Made by a program: the position numbers and the translations under genes
Shown: positions 1 through 8,345 of the stretch, piece after piece
Layout: each line of letters begins with the position of its first letter
Position numbering within the stretch: position 1 is the stretch's first letter
Assembly (NCBI RefSeq): GCF_963678635.1
Contig: NC_087065.1
Span: forward strand, 1,490,001 to 1,554,000
Length of the DNA stretch: 64,000 nucleotides
Origin: Symsagittifera roscoffensis
Taxonomy: Eukaryota > Xenacoelomorpha > Acoela > Convolutidae
Direction of reading: 5' to 3'
Notes under the pieces: model-generated
Seen by the model: only the letters and a program-made list of their open reading frames with translations
The model's database searches: none
Told to the model about the DNA's origin: nothing

Positions 1-2
1 GG

Positions 3-401
3 TACTCTCACATCCTCTCCGGTATCTTTCACCACTGGTCTCAAATTCCAAAGTTTTGGGTTAAACTGGATGTGGGACAGATCCTCACGGCCCATTCGGC
101 ACTTGAAGTGGTTGTTGAAGTCCATCAACACCCAGCCTGGCTCTGCTATTCTTCCGAACAGCCTATCGTCGCTAGCCAGCCTTCTCAGTTCACTCTGCTC
201 TACCCAATTCAGCACGGAACAATCCACGACTGAGACCAGGTTGACATACAACACCGAATTCCTGTATGCCTTTACTTGTACGTCCGGGAACGCGAAAGTT
301 ATCACCGGTCCATACACCACTGTGACGAATTCCCGCAGTCCGTGGACCAGAGCCAACGGATCGATCCGCATCATGACAGCCAAGTCTGTTAGTAAGGGCA
401 T
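3..401 (-). pseudogene. Last ORF of copy A, C-terminal part (partial)
   Basis: A 133-codon frame, open to the window edge, begins with MPLLTDL and overlaps the end of the preceding frame by 13 bases. Copy B carries the same MPLLTDL segment in one frame with the upstream domain, so a frameshift near 400 separated the two in A. Copy C matches it further, through a stretch with the shared words VLYVNLVSVVDCSVLNW and FNPKL (53176-53397). I recognise no domain. The protein continues beyond base 1; C suggests an acidic tail follows. Confidence 0.7.
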
Positions 402-1711
402 TCGCCTGCGTTCGTCGCCACCTTGTCTTCTCCCGTGACGCTTCTGTTCTGTTGCAAGAGGTATTGAAGCAGGAGAGTCCTCCAATCCTTCATCTTCCTG
501 AGCGAGGCGGTTTCCAACTGCGCATTGAACTCGCGACTTGTTCCCAGGAGTTGTTCAGGGTAACGCAACAGCACAAGCAAGTCACCCAGTCGACCGTAGG
601 TCATGGCAATCAGAGTCAGGAGTCCATCCAATCTCAAATCTGCCAATGCTTGGGTGAAGAGGTTTGCCGGTCCTTTCACAAAGTTTTCATGACCAAATGT
701 CACGTATAAGGCTAGCACCAGGCCAATCGACAACTTCTTGATGTCCTTGACGAAACTCGCGATCAGGTTCCTAGATGCCTTCGGATAGCACGTCGATAGG
801 AAAGATGGCGTCCATCCAACTCCCATTCCACCCAAGATAGCATCTGATCGTTCATACTGTGCCTTAGTGGCCAGCACGTCAGCTTGGAACTTGTCCAGCG
901 ACATCGTGTTAACGTCCTGCATCAGTTTCAACATCTTGCCTCCAGCTAACTCCCGGGCATCAAATAGATTCTTTAGATACACGTGTATCTCTTTAATTAT
1001 TGCCGGCGCATGCTCGAACGCGTCCTCACCCAAGGTGCACAGCCTTGGTGACAAATACAACCATACGTTGTTGTGCGGCTTCGTACGCAAAGCCATTGCC
1101 ATGAGGTCCTCCTCCGCTGACGTCATGTTCTGTCTGATCATCCTTCCCTGCTCATTCTCTGCATGATCCATCTGTCTGAACCAGAGATCATCAGCCACCT
1201 GTTGTACTAACAGATGATCGTCATCTACCCCTGGTCTTAACTTCAGCAATCTGGCGAAGTTGGACAGCTCCAACCCCAGAACCTCATCTAGCACCAACCG
1301 AGTTGTGCTACAATCTCTGAGCCCCTGTATGGCATTCGAAATGTCAGCCCAAACGGCGGGAAGCTCAGATCGGGACGGGTAGTAATTGTCCGGGTCCACT
1401 ACTCTGTTTGGGGCAGGAATTATCACATTGAACCTCCCCTCTGCTATTGTTGTGACCATTGTATATACAAATTGGAGGGGTTCTGGTAATGCAGCGTACC
1501 CTGGTGACAATACAAAGATCACCTTCACCACATTCATGGTGAAGCGTTGTCTTGCTGCTGCCTCTACCTCAGCCATCGCCAAGAGCAGTGTCATTATCGC
1601 CTCCCCTATAACCTCGTTACTCGGGATCGACCCATCCGTCAGACGTGACAATAAGCCCCTGCTTTGCAGATGATCATTTGAGCCTGTAACCACTATTACC
1701 TGCGGCTCCAT
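389..1711 (-). pseudogene. Last ORF of copy A, middle part with degenerate SGNH-like domain
   Basis: An open frame of about 440 codons; the first ATG is at 1711, but copy C shows that reading originally came from upstream. Near the N-terminus a hydrophobic strand leads into GSNDHL, the place and shape of SGNH block III (GxND), followed by a strand ending SPGYAALPEPLQF and then PNRVVDPDNYYPSRSEL and AVWADISNAI. That order resembles the second half of an SGNH hydrolase, but the catalytic DxxH is absent. The rest, about residues 150-440, is a conserved helical region of unknown function, including a moderately hydrophobic stretch. Ends in a frameshift-induced stop (CPY-stop). The SGNH assignment is my inference from motif order. 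Confidence 0.6.
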
Positions 1712-1723
1712 ACTGACCACCCT

Positions 1724-1945
1724 TCACACACTTATCATCATGCCAATTGCTTGTCCCCAGTCCAATTTAGGTGCCGTCAAGAAAATCTCATCGGGCCAAA
1801 AGAGAGAACGGGGCGTGTAGAGATAATCGGAGCCGGCCACAATCAAATACTTGGCAGCCTTAATGTCCAAGGGATCATAAGCTGCAAAAAGGCCATCGCC
1901 TATTGGGGCCTTCAGTTTCCCATATCTCTTATGGTCTCCAACCAC
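1724..1945 (-). pseudogene. Last ORF of copy A, strand carrying the GSD motif
   Basis: Short frame with AAYDPLDIKAAKYLIVAGSD followed by a FWPDE motif. Copy B has the equivalent VVIVAGSD and FWPE inside one continuous protein, so this is an internal segment, separated by a TGA at 1724-1726 from the next part in the same frame and by a frameshift (about 1912-1945) from the part before. The hydrophobic strand ending GSD sits where an SGNH hydrolase has its GDS nucleophile block. Confidence 0.6.
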
Positions 1946-2298
1946 TGTTGTCGTTCGGGTGGTTTAGCGAACTGCCTGTACATCTTGTGATGCTTGTTAT
2001 TGGGCTTGTTCTCTGTCTGGAATTTGCCCTTGCGAGCAGGTGGTGTCCTTTCCCGGGTCCTATCTCGAACATCGGTGAGCGACCGGGTGTTCAAAGGTCC
2101 AAAGGTATTGTCATGAGGCAATCCATTCAAGTCCACATGTCGGAGTGAGGTCGAGGAGCTGAATTTCTCCTGCTCTGCTAACAGCCAATCCACTCCCGGT
2201 ATCCGATAAAGTCGCGATACTGTGGGACTTTCTCCGCCAGTCATTTTCATTGCGTCCTCCCGACACGTCAAGGTATTCATGTTCAACTTCGCCGACAT
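1912..2298 (-). pseudogene. Last ORF of copy A, N-terminal part
   Basis: ATG at 2298, inside the end of the SGNH ORF (16-base overlap, -1 register), so translation of the two is probably coupled. 128 codons. The conserved block GVDWLLAEQEKFS then DLNGLP aligns with B (CVDWLKAHETHFS, DLTGIP) and C (51389-51808). Then a basic, Pro/Arg-rich linker. No domain recognised. Broken at its end by a frameshift before the GSD segment. Confidence 0.65.
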
Positions 2299-3314
2299 CC
2301 AGTTTTATACTGACCCCAATGACTAGGATCTGATCTATTCCAAAGCAGCCCGCTGCCTGATTCGATTCCCTCCGCTGGCACGGTACTTGTAGACGGTCCT
2401 GCTATCGAAGCAGGATTTGTCGTGGCAGGCGGATCGTTCCTCCTAGACGCGGTCTGGGAGTTATTCCTGTTGTTCTGTTCCACTGATCTCCCGAGTCGGC
2501 TTCCAATCGATTGCGGCCTGGGAGGAGGAGCAGTTCCTAGCCTGTCTCTCACGTCTGAGCTCGGAGCAACGGTCGCCGCTGCAACCGTCTCCGTTGCCAA
2601 GGGCCCTAGACGGTTGACGAGGGATTCGGGCACGGTTGCCCTTATTCTACTTCCTCCGGTCGAACTGGTCCGAGCCAGAGAACCGGTAGCCCTCGACTCA
2701 TGCTCCGCTTCCCTCAATTGCGTCTGAAACACATCATTAATCCAATGCCTCCCTCGTTGGGTATTGAAGTGTACTCCATCTCTAGTGAGCGCGTGGTGAT
2801 CAACCATGCGCAGCATGTTTTCGAGATCCAGGAATCGCAACTCGCCAGGGTTGTTTCTCACCAGACTGCGGGTCATTTCATTCCACCGCGTCACGTTGCC
2901 ATTCATGAAATCTGCAACTATGGTGCCCACCAAAGGATTTGGTGGTATCGTGCACAAGATCACAAGCTTGGGTCTGTAGTTTTCTTTCAATTCGTTCAAG
3001 AGACACACCAATAGAGGCTCCCACTTGCTCTCCGGAGTCACTGGGGCTCTCGAGACGTCATTGGTCCCCAGCATTTTTATTAATGTATCCAGGTGATCCT
3101 CGCTCTGGAACTCCATCATTTTGATGACCTGAGCCACTGAGGCTCCTCCAAAGGACAGAATGGTAGTCTGATCATTGACGAAGATCTCATTCAGATCTCT
3201 CACCAAATTGTCTCCAATGATCAAATGGCGACTCCCTGGGGGAATTACCTGGTCGTTCGTGGCGGGGTTCCAGCTCATGTCATTCAGGCAGGCTCGAGGA
3301 TGCTCGGCTGGCAC
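2283..3314 (-). pseudogene. SGNH/GDSL-hydrolase-like ORF of copy A (catalytic Ser lost)
   Basis: 343 codons. Residues 31-200 carry SGNH-family blocks in order: HLIIGDN (block I, residues 30-36), a conserved Gly pair at 55-56 (block II), GTND at 83-86 (block III) and DGVH at 179-182 (block V with the Asp-His of the triad). The block-I nucleophile Ser is Asn (GDN, not GDS); copy B keeps GDS. The C-terminal half is Ser/Pro/Arg-rich low complexity. The family includes esterases and acetylhydrolases, and SGNH domains are known in ORF1 of some CR1/L2-type LINEs. Here the domain lies 3' of integrase, where env would be in errantiviruses, but there is no signal peptide or clear membrane anchor. Frameshifted relative to the coiled-coil ORF, with which B shows it fused. 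Confidence 0.8.
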
Positions 3315-4350
3315 TTGCGTGAACTGATGACGTCAGATTCTTCCTAATGTCTACTATGCGAGACTTCTGAAAGACTCCACCAGGCGCTGACCTCGAGGAC
3401 GCTATCGTGCGGGTTGCTCGCTCCGAGCTATTTGATGAATGATCACGACGTTGGGAAGGAACGATCCTAACCAGTGTCCGCTCAGTGCCTCTGTTGATCT
3501 CATCCATTGTGGCTCTGGCCACTTGGTTAAATGATTCCTGGAATTGAGGAGCTAGATAGGTGTCGGAAGGGTCTGGTATCGTGAACCTTTGACTCGAAGC
3601 AGACGGTCGTGTCTGCTGAGGAGCCTCGGGCCCCCTTGATGCACGTAAGTCCAGAGCCTCAGGTCCTCTCGATGCGCACAGCTCCTGCGCTGTTGTCCTG
3701 GGGCGCGTATCGCTGGATCCTTCCAAGGATTTCATGCTCGCCAGAACTTCCGGTGACACTTGGCTCACCTTTGCCATATACAGCTCCTTCAGGTGCTTTA
3801 TCTCATCCTCCTTGTAGGCCACCTGCATATCTTCAAACTTCTTTTTCCATTCGTCCCTCTCTCGAGCTATCGCCCTATGTTCCTGGATCTCTATCTCGCT
3901 CACTCTCACTCTCTTCGGGGGATGAGCAGCTGTCGGAGAGTCGACCGAGTGTGACGGGCCTGGCCCATCACGTTGTCTCTTCGCTCCAATGAGTGGCTGC
4001 GCAGGTTGGACGGGTAAGGGCATCTCACCTAGCCGGTGGTCCCTCTGTTCACCCAGTCCTGGCTCACGAGCCAGGTCGTGGCCAGACATTTCTCCACGCC
4101 GCCATCTCATCAGTCGGTTTCGACCTCTCTCGGCGGTCCCGGACTCACCGTAGGCCAACATCAACACGACTTCTGTAGGGCGATTCCCTCGACACTCTCG
4201 TCCTAGTGCATTGAGGAGCGCAACCACAAACATCGCCAACCCCGGGTCTTCTCGTGTGAAATCACAATCGATCAGCCGCTGATAGATCTCGTCTAGAGTC
4301 GCTCCTAGACTCGCTGAGAGGAATTCCATGAGTTCTTTCGTGTCACCCAT
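3280..4350 (-). CDS. Coiled-coil ORF upstream of SGNH domain, copy A
   Basis: ATG at 4350; 356 codons. The N-terminal 120 residues form a conserved module shared with B and C (LDEIYQRL, PTEVVLML, DLAREPGLG, GEMPLPVQP). Residues about 150-200 are a charged coiled coil (RERDEWKKKFEDMQ..., KHLKELYMAKV). A Ser/Arg/Pro-rich tail follows and ends in a shifted frame just where the SGNH ORF begins (35-base overlap). In B the module, coil and SGNH start are one ORF, so A's separation is probably a frameshift. First ORF after a 450-base spacer, so it probably needs its own access to ribosomes, for example from a spliced RNA. Function unknown; the coil may serve oligomerisation. Confidence 0.7.
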   Translation of the reverse strand: MGDTKELMEFLSASLGATLDEIYQRLIDCDFTREDPGLAMFVVALLNALGRECRGNRPTEVVLMLAYGESGTAERGRNRLMRWRRGEMSGHDLAREPGLGEQRDHRLGEMPLPVQPAQPLIGAKRQRDGPGPSHSVDSPTAAHPPKRVRVSEIEIQEHRAIARERDEWKKKFEDMQVAYKEDEIKHLKELYMAKVSQVSPEVLASMKSLEGSSDTRPRTTAQELCASRGPEALDLRASRGPEAPQQTRPSASSQRFTIPDPSDTYLAPQFQESFNQVARATMDEINRGTERTLVRIVPSQRRDHSSNSSERATRTIASSRSAPGGVFQKSRIVDIRKNLTSSVHASASRASSSLPE

Positions 4351-4798
4351 TTCTTATCGTCTTGATTTTTGTTGTCGTGTCGTGTAATTTCTTCGTTTGA
4401 TTCAATGAATTCAATAAACAATTTCTGATCAATCAAGATCTAAAAAAACAATTTGCGACTTAAAACTATCATTTTTAGATTGAACATCAATCAACTCTTC
4501 AAAACTCTTCATTGGAATTCTCTTTTTCAATTCTGATTTAAAATTCTAGCACCAGGGTGGATCATCCACCTGTATCTGCGTCAGGGTAGCACAAATGAGT
4601 GCTGTCACCTCGATGACCTGGAGTACTCCAGGTCCTTTATGACATAAAACATAAAACATATCATAATAATAACATAACACATAAACGTCACATACCTACA
4701 CTATCACTTAAAAACATAAAACTTAATCCTAATCTAAGCTTAATCCTAATCTCTATCAAGTTGACTTAATAAAAATCACTTACCGCTGAATGCATTTC
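4351..4798 (-). other. Conserved non-coding spacer between macro-domain and coiled-coil ORFs, copy A
   Basis: About 450 bases with stops in all sense frames and no gene. C has a recognisably related spacer (48946-49385) with a shared GTGACAGC(A/G)CT core, and B has one of similar length (34542-35082). The A spacer holds two inverted repeats. A non-coding gap kept in the same place in three copies suggests a signal for expressing the 3' ORFs (splice acceptor, internal promoter or IRES). None is identified. Confidence 0.6.
4556..4634. repeat. Two palindromes in the copy A spacer
   Basis: 4556-4570 is GGTGGATCATCCACC, a 7-base stem around one base. 4615-4634 is GACCTGGAGTACTCCAGGTC, a perfect 20-base palindrome. 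Either would form a hairpin in the RNA. In C only a decayed version of the second is visible (about 49110-49130), followed by the same GTGACAGC core. Confidence 0.7.
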
Positions 4799-5430
4799 CT
4801 AGCATATACTCAGATAGTATTTTTTATGTAAGTAAACTTCTATGTCAGTTTCTGAAAATATCACATGCACAAGAGCGTACAACTCTCTCGGGTGTAGCTT
4901 CCCTCTATTGGGATCATAAACTGGTAACGAGAGAGAGAGGTCACACCTCTCTCAACCAGGAAATCCCTAAGTCGAGTCAAGGCCAATACCAAGCTCTCCG
5001 GATTCACGTGTTGCCTATCAGTAGCTTTCGTAACCAAAAATCACAAATATTTCCCTGGTATCTGTGATGCGACAGGGGGCAAAGCTATCATTCCTCCTAC
5101 ACCAGGCCTCTGTTTCCACAAAAACTCGATATTCTTGTACTCTCTTTTAAAGTCAGCTGCTAGTGCTGTTTTGAAGCTTACATCCGCCGTTATCGCTATG
5201 GCACATGTACGTTCCGTAAGTATGAAATCGCTGTCCGTTATAACGATTTTGCTTGAATAATGGTTTGGTAAGTCAAAATAAGATTCAAAAATTCGTCCGA
5301 ATGGTGGTTTTTTAGCATTTTCGCCTTCCGTTTCCAGTTCTCCGGTTTCTCTTGCCGATTTCAATTTTTTTATTATGAGATTTTTGGTGTGGGTGAGTCC
5401 TACCCCCACTCCCCGGACAAAAATATCCAT
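4799..5430 (-). pseudogene. Macro-domain (TARG1/OARD1-like) gene of copy A, broken
   Basis: The first ATG is at 5430, 26 bases after the integrase stop and in -1 register to integrase; the frame is also open upstream across the end of integrase. It matches B's intact 241-codon macro-domain ORF throughout. Breaks: a TGA at about 5039-5041 in place of Cys after PGKYL, and an indel in the CTCTCTCT run near 4880; beyond it the family-specific C-terminus (YDPNRGKL, LHKKYYLSI) resumes and ends in TAG at 4799. See the B copy for the domain assignment. Unlike B, A keeps Lys in the VT(K/R) position, which aligns by eye with the catalytic Lys of TARG1. Confidence 0.8.
5386..5424 (-). promoter_or_regulatory. 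Nucleotide-conserved motif TTTTTGTCCGGGGAGT at macro ORF start
   Basis: About 39 bases, TTTTTGTCCGGGGAGT followed by GGGGGTAGGACTC and ACCCACACC, are almost identical in A, B (33922-33960) and C (48375-48413), although A and B otherwise differ widely. Shorter copies of the first 16 bases recur in the linker region of each element, where they encode other peptides. The tail can fold as GGGTA-GGACT-TACCC (B sequence). Role unknown. Confidence 0.6.
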
Positions 5431-5456
5431 CGACGTCCCCGTCGATCGCCCAAAGT

Positions 5457-7325
5457 CTAGGAGATCGAGGTTGGATTGTGGAACACGTAGAGGACCATCT
5501 GGGGCGACCCAGTTGGACTCGGTATTGTCATGACTGATGTATTTGACGCGTCTCTATCGACGTCCTGAATCTTCAGGATCGTCTCTTTTGGATCTGTCGG
5601 CAGATCATGGAGCCATTCAAGCACGCGCAAGTTTGTTAGTTCTTGCTCATGAGTCTGTTCCGCTTCTGGTTCGAACTCCACTTCTGGTTCTGATCGATCG
5701 TCGATCCAATCTTGATCCATATCGTTCACAAGGTCGATTTCTTCTAGCATCGCCACTTCGTCCAGTCCCACCAGCGAGTCTATGACATCACTCACTACTA
5801 TCCTGTCTACAACGAAGTCCTCGCCGTACGGATTGTATTTCTTCTGGTTTTTTCCTCTCTTGCTTTGGCGTGTTTCCATAGTGAGAGGAAAGTCAGGCTG
5901 TATTCCTTTGTCAATTTCGGTTTGTTCCGGGCAGTCCCAGTCTTCTTCGGCATAAGGTAGAGTTTCATCGTCCACCTCTACTCGCTCGGTCAACTCGAGA
6001 TTCAGTGGTAGATCGCAATCGTCCACTACCTCATTCCCGTCGTTCTTGTCGCGAGTACCCCTTTCATTCACTTCACAAGCAGGATCCACTATCAAATAGT
6101 CTCCCTCTTGCATGTCCGCTGGGATGCACCAATCCTCTGACGAGGCATTGTGTGGTTTGATATTCTCGTAATGAGCTGCTCTTCCAGTGCTCAATCGATA
6201 AAAACGACCTCCTTGGTGCACCTCTGTTATCTGAAATGGACCACGCCATTTCTTTAATAATTTCTTGGTTCCTTTTGGTGGAACCACTTCCTGGAACACC
6301 CAGACGTAGTCGCCAACCGAGTAGGCTTTCGCATCAGCTGTCCTTTTATCAAACCTCCTTTTTTGTCTAATTTGCGCATGTTGCGTATTCCTCCTGCATA
6401 AGTCATTGAGGTCCTGCTGTCTTCTAATAACCTCCCGCACATACGTTTGCGGTGCTGTCCTCTTCCCCTCATATTCTGGGTAGAAAAACGTCAACGGGAG
6501 CGCTTTTTCATGACCTGTTAACATCATGTGCGGACTTATTCCCGTGGTGGAATGCTCCGTGCTGTTGTAAGCACCCATCACTTGCGGCAGGTGCTTGTCC
6601 CAGTCATCCACGTAACGCGAGCAATAGACTCTCAGCATGGATACCAGTGTGCAATTTTGCCTCTCGACTGGGCCATTCGTTTGCGGGTGATAAGTGGTCG
6701 AGTCGGCCTGCGCTACCTGCGACCTTTTCATCAACTCCTTCGTGAGATCGCCCACGAATGCTTTGCCATTGTCCGATTGGAACGTGATGGGGCAGCCATG
6801 CCTCGCTATCCACACATTTATCAAATGATCGCATGTTTCTTCCGCCGATGCTGTCATGCAGGGTGCTGCCTCCGCATACTTCGTAAAATGGTCGATCATT
6901 ACCCGCACCTGATTATAGCCCGTTGCTGTCATACAGATTTTCTGATGATCAATTTGCACCATTTCGTTGAAACCTGACGACTCTATTGACTGTAGGGGGA
7001 ACCTTAGCTTCCTGGGATCCTTCGCCTGCTGACATGACAGGCATGCTGCGATCCACTTCTCACAAGCCATCTTCAATCCCGGCCATTCGAATCGTTTCTG
7101 TATCCTGTTATACACTTTGTCCACGCCTTGATGGCCCATCTGATCATGTGAGCGAAAGAGCAATTCGGTCTGGTACAACTGTGGTAACACTATTGAATTG
7201 TATTTATAGAGGACCTTGTCCTCCTCTTTTCGTTTGCAGGCTACGATTCCGTCCTTGTTCAGGTACAACAAGTCGTTTCGCTTCAGGTAGAATTGCTTCA
7301 GGATTTTGTAGCTGTCTTCTTCCAA
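5457..7325 (-). CDS. Ty3/gypsy integrase, copy A
   Basis: 622 codons, open throughout, although the region lies in the same frame as the linker and is separated from it only by a TAA at 7332. Residues 60-98 are the HHCC zinc finger (His60, His65, Cys95, Cys98). Catalytic triad Asp126 (VQIDHQ), Asp185 (FQSDNGKAF) and Glu221 (GPVERQN), with exactly 35 residues between the last two, i.e. DD35E. A GPY/F-like module follows (KKWRGPFQITEVHQ), then a long acidic tail (about 430-622) without a chromodomain. It would insert the element cDNA into the genome. The tail overlaps the upstream extension of the macro-domain frame. Confidence 0.95.
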   Translation of the reverse strand: MEEDSYKILKQFYLKRNDLLYLNKDGIVACKRKEEDKVLYKYNSIVLPQLYQTELLFRSHDQMGHQGVDKVYNRIQKRFEWPGLKMACEKWIAACLSCQQAKDPRKLRFPLQSIESSGFNEMVQIDHQKICMTATGYNQVRVMIDHFTKYAEAAPCMTASAEETCDHLINVWIARHGCPITFQSDNGKAFVGDLTKELMKRSQVAQADSTTYHPQTNGPVERQNCTLVSMLRVYCSRYVDDWDKHLPQVMGAYNSTEHSTTGISPHMMLTGHEKALPLTFFYPEYEGKRTAPQTYVREVIRRQQDLNDLCRRNTQHAQIRQKRRFDKRTADAKAYSVGDYVWVFQEVVPPKGTKKLLKKWRGPFQITEVHQGGRFYRLSTGRAAHYENIKPHNASSEDWCIPADMQEGDYLIVDPACEVNERGTRDKNDGNEVVDDCDLPLNLELTERVEVDDETLPYAEEDWDCPEQTEIDKGIQPDFPLTMETRQSKRGKNQKKYNPYGEDFVVDRIVVSDVIDSLVGLDEVAMLEEIDLVNDMDQDWIDDRSEPEVEFEPEAEQTHEQELTNLRVLEWLHDLPTDPKETILKIQDVDRDASNTSVMTIPSPTGSPQMVLYVFHNPTSIS

Positions 7326-7331
7326 ATCTCC

Positions 7332-7643
7332 TTAGTCTGGTGCTCCATCCTCGATCCATCTCTTCAGACTGCTCGTCATTCTGTCATTTCGTTGAGCCCT
7401 TAGGAGATCCGACAGCCTGTACCTGGCTTTCAAATACGTCTTCACCACGTTCATTTGCCCACTCATTATCTCCGGAGCATGAGCATCGTCCATCAACTTG
7501 ACACACCATATCTTTTTCAAAGGCGTCGCTTCCTGCACAGATGGTTCCAGATTGGTACGGACGACCGTACCATGTGGCAGCAATCTGGTTGGGCGTTTCG
7601 AAACTGCTATCAGCTCGAGCTCGTCCTTGGCATTATCTACCAC
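7332..7643 (-). pseudogene. Linker protein segment before integrase, copy A
   Basis: 103 codons in the same frame as the flanking linker and integrase, bounded by TAG (7686) and TAA (7332). B encodes the equivalent (RYRSLDLIRAQ-like block, SNLSKWI) in one frame with the integrase N-terminus, so these stops are lesions in A. Contains TRLLPHGTVVRTNLEPS and YLKARYRLSDLLRAQ. No domain recognised. Confidence 0.65.
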
Positions 7644-7685
7644 AGTGCCCTCTTCATCTGAGGTGTATCTGTCCCTGTCTGGATC

Positions 7686-8345
7686 CTATTGTGTTTCCCG
7701 GTCCAGCCCACGCTGCTTCCAGTCTACCAATAAGGAGTGGATTGCGATTTCTGACATATCGGAATTGGAAGTTGTTTCAGACGTGTTGTCCCAGGCCTGG
7801 GGTCCCGAGTCAACACTTGAGTCGACTGATTCTCCAAAATCATATTCCAAGTTGTTTGAGATGTTTCTCGACTCCCCGGACAAAACTCTGTCCATCGGTC
7901 GCTTTGAACCCGACTCCCCGGACAAAATTTTGCCCCTAGGTGGTCTAGTCAACCTCTCCCCGGACAAGTCGTCCTGCACGGGCTCAAAGGTGTCCGACTC
8001 CTCAGACGAGTCGTCCTTGACTGGCTCGAAGGTATCAGACTCCCCGGACATTGTCTCGTCCACGGACGAACAATCTGGGCTCGGCTCGTATTCCTCTTTT
8101 GCATCCGTGAAGTGCACTCTCCTCGTGAAGCTAGATTTCGACCTGATCCTGACTTCCTCAGTAGTTTGGTTCTGATTCAGTGTTCCATATTCAGTGAACG
8201 AAGTTCTCAACAAGACCTCCTTCGGCATCGAGCTCACCAGCTGGTTGACAATCGACCTGCAATCCCGTTCAACGCCTTGGCTGCGAATGGACACTGGCCT
8301 CTTCTCTGTTCTCTCGGTGACAGTCAACCGCTGCATGGTCTCCAT
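7686..8345 (-). pseudogene. Acidic repetitive linker between RNase H and integrase, copy A
   Basis: 219 codons, in the integrase frame; starts where the RNase H ORF was frameshifted (a 1-base deletion near 8410 relative to C). Rich in Asp, Glu and Ser, with repeated LSGES words (EPVKDDSSEESDTFEPVQDD; KILSGESGSK; RVLSGES). The DNA under these words contains four TTGTCCGGGGAG-type motifs. No enzyme domain; B and C have equivalent, poorly conserved linkers. Confidence 0.65.

Noticed and set aside
3199-3215. APOBEC-like hypermutation as the cause of the stops
   Set aside because: The lesions are a mix of G-to-A, C-to-T, transversions and indels without a strand or context bias that I can see.
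70-4178. Plus-strand open frames opposite copy A's 3' ORFs
   Set aside because: They mirror the minus-strand ORFs, lack recognisable domains, and are not kept in C or B.
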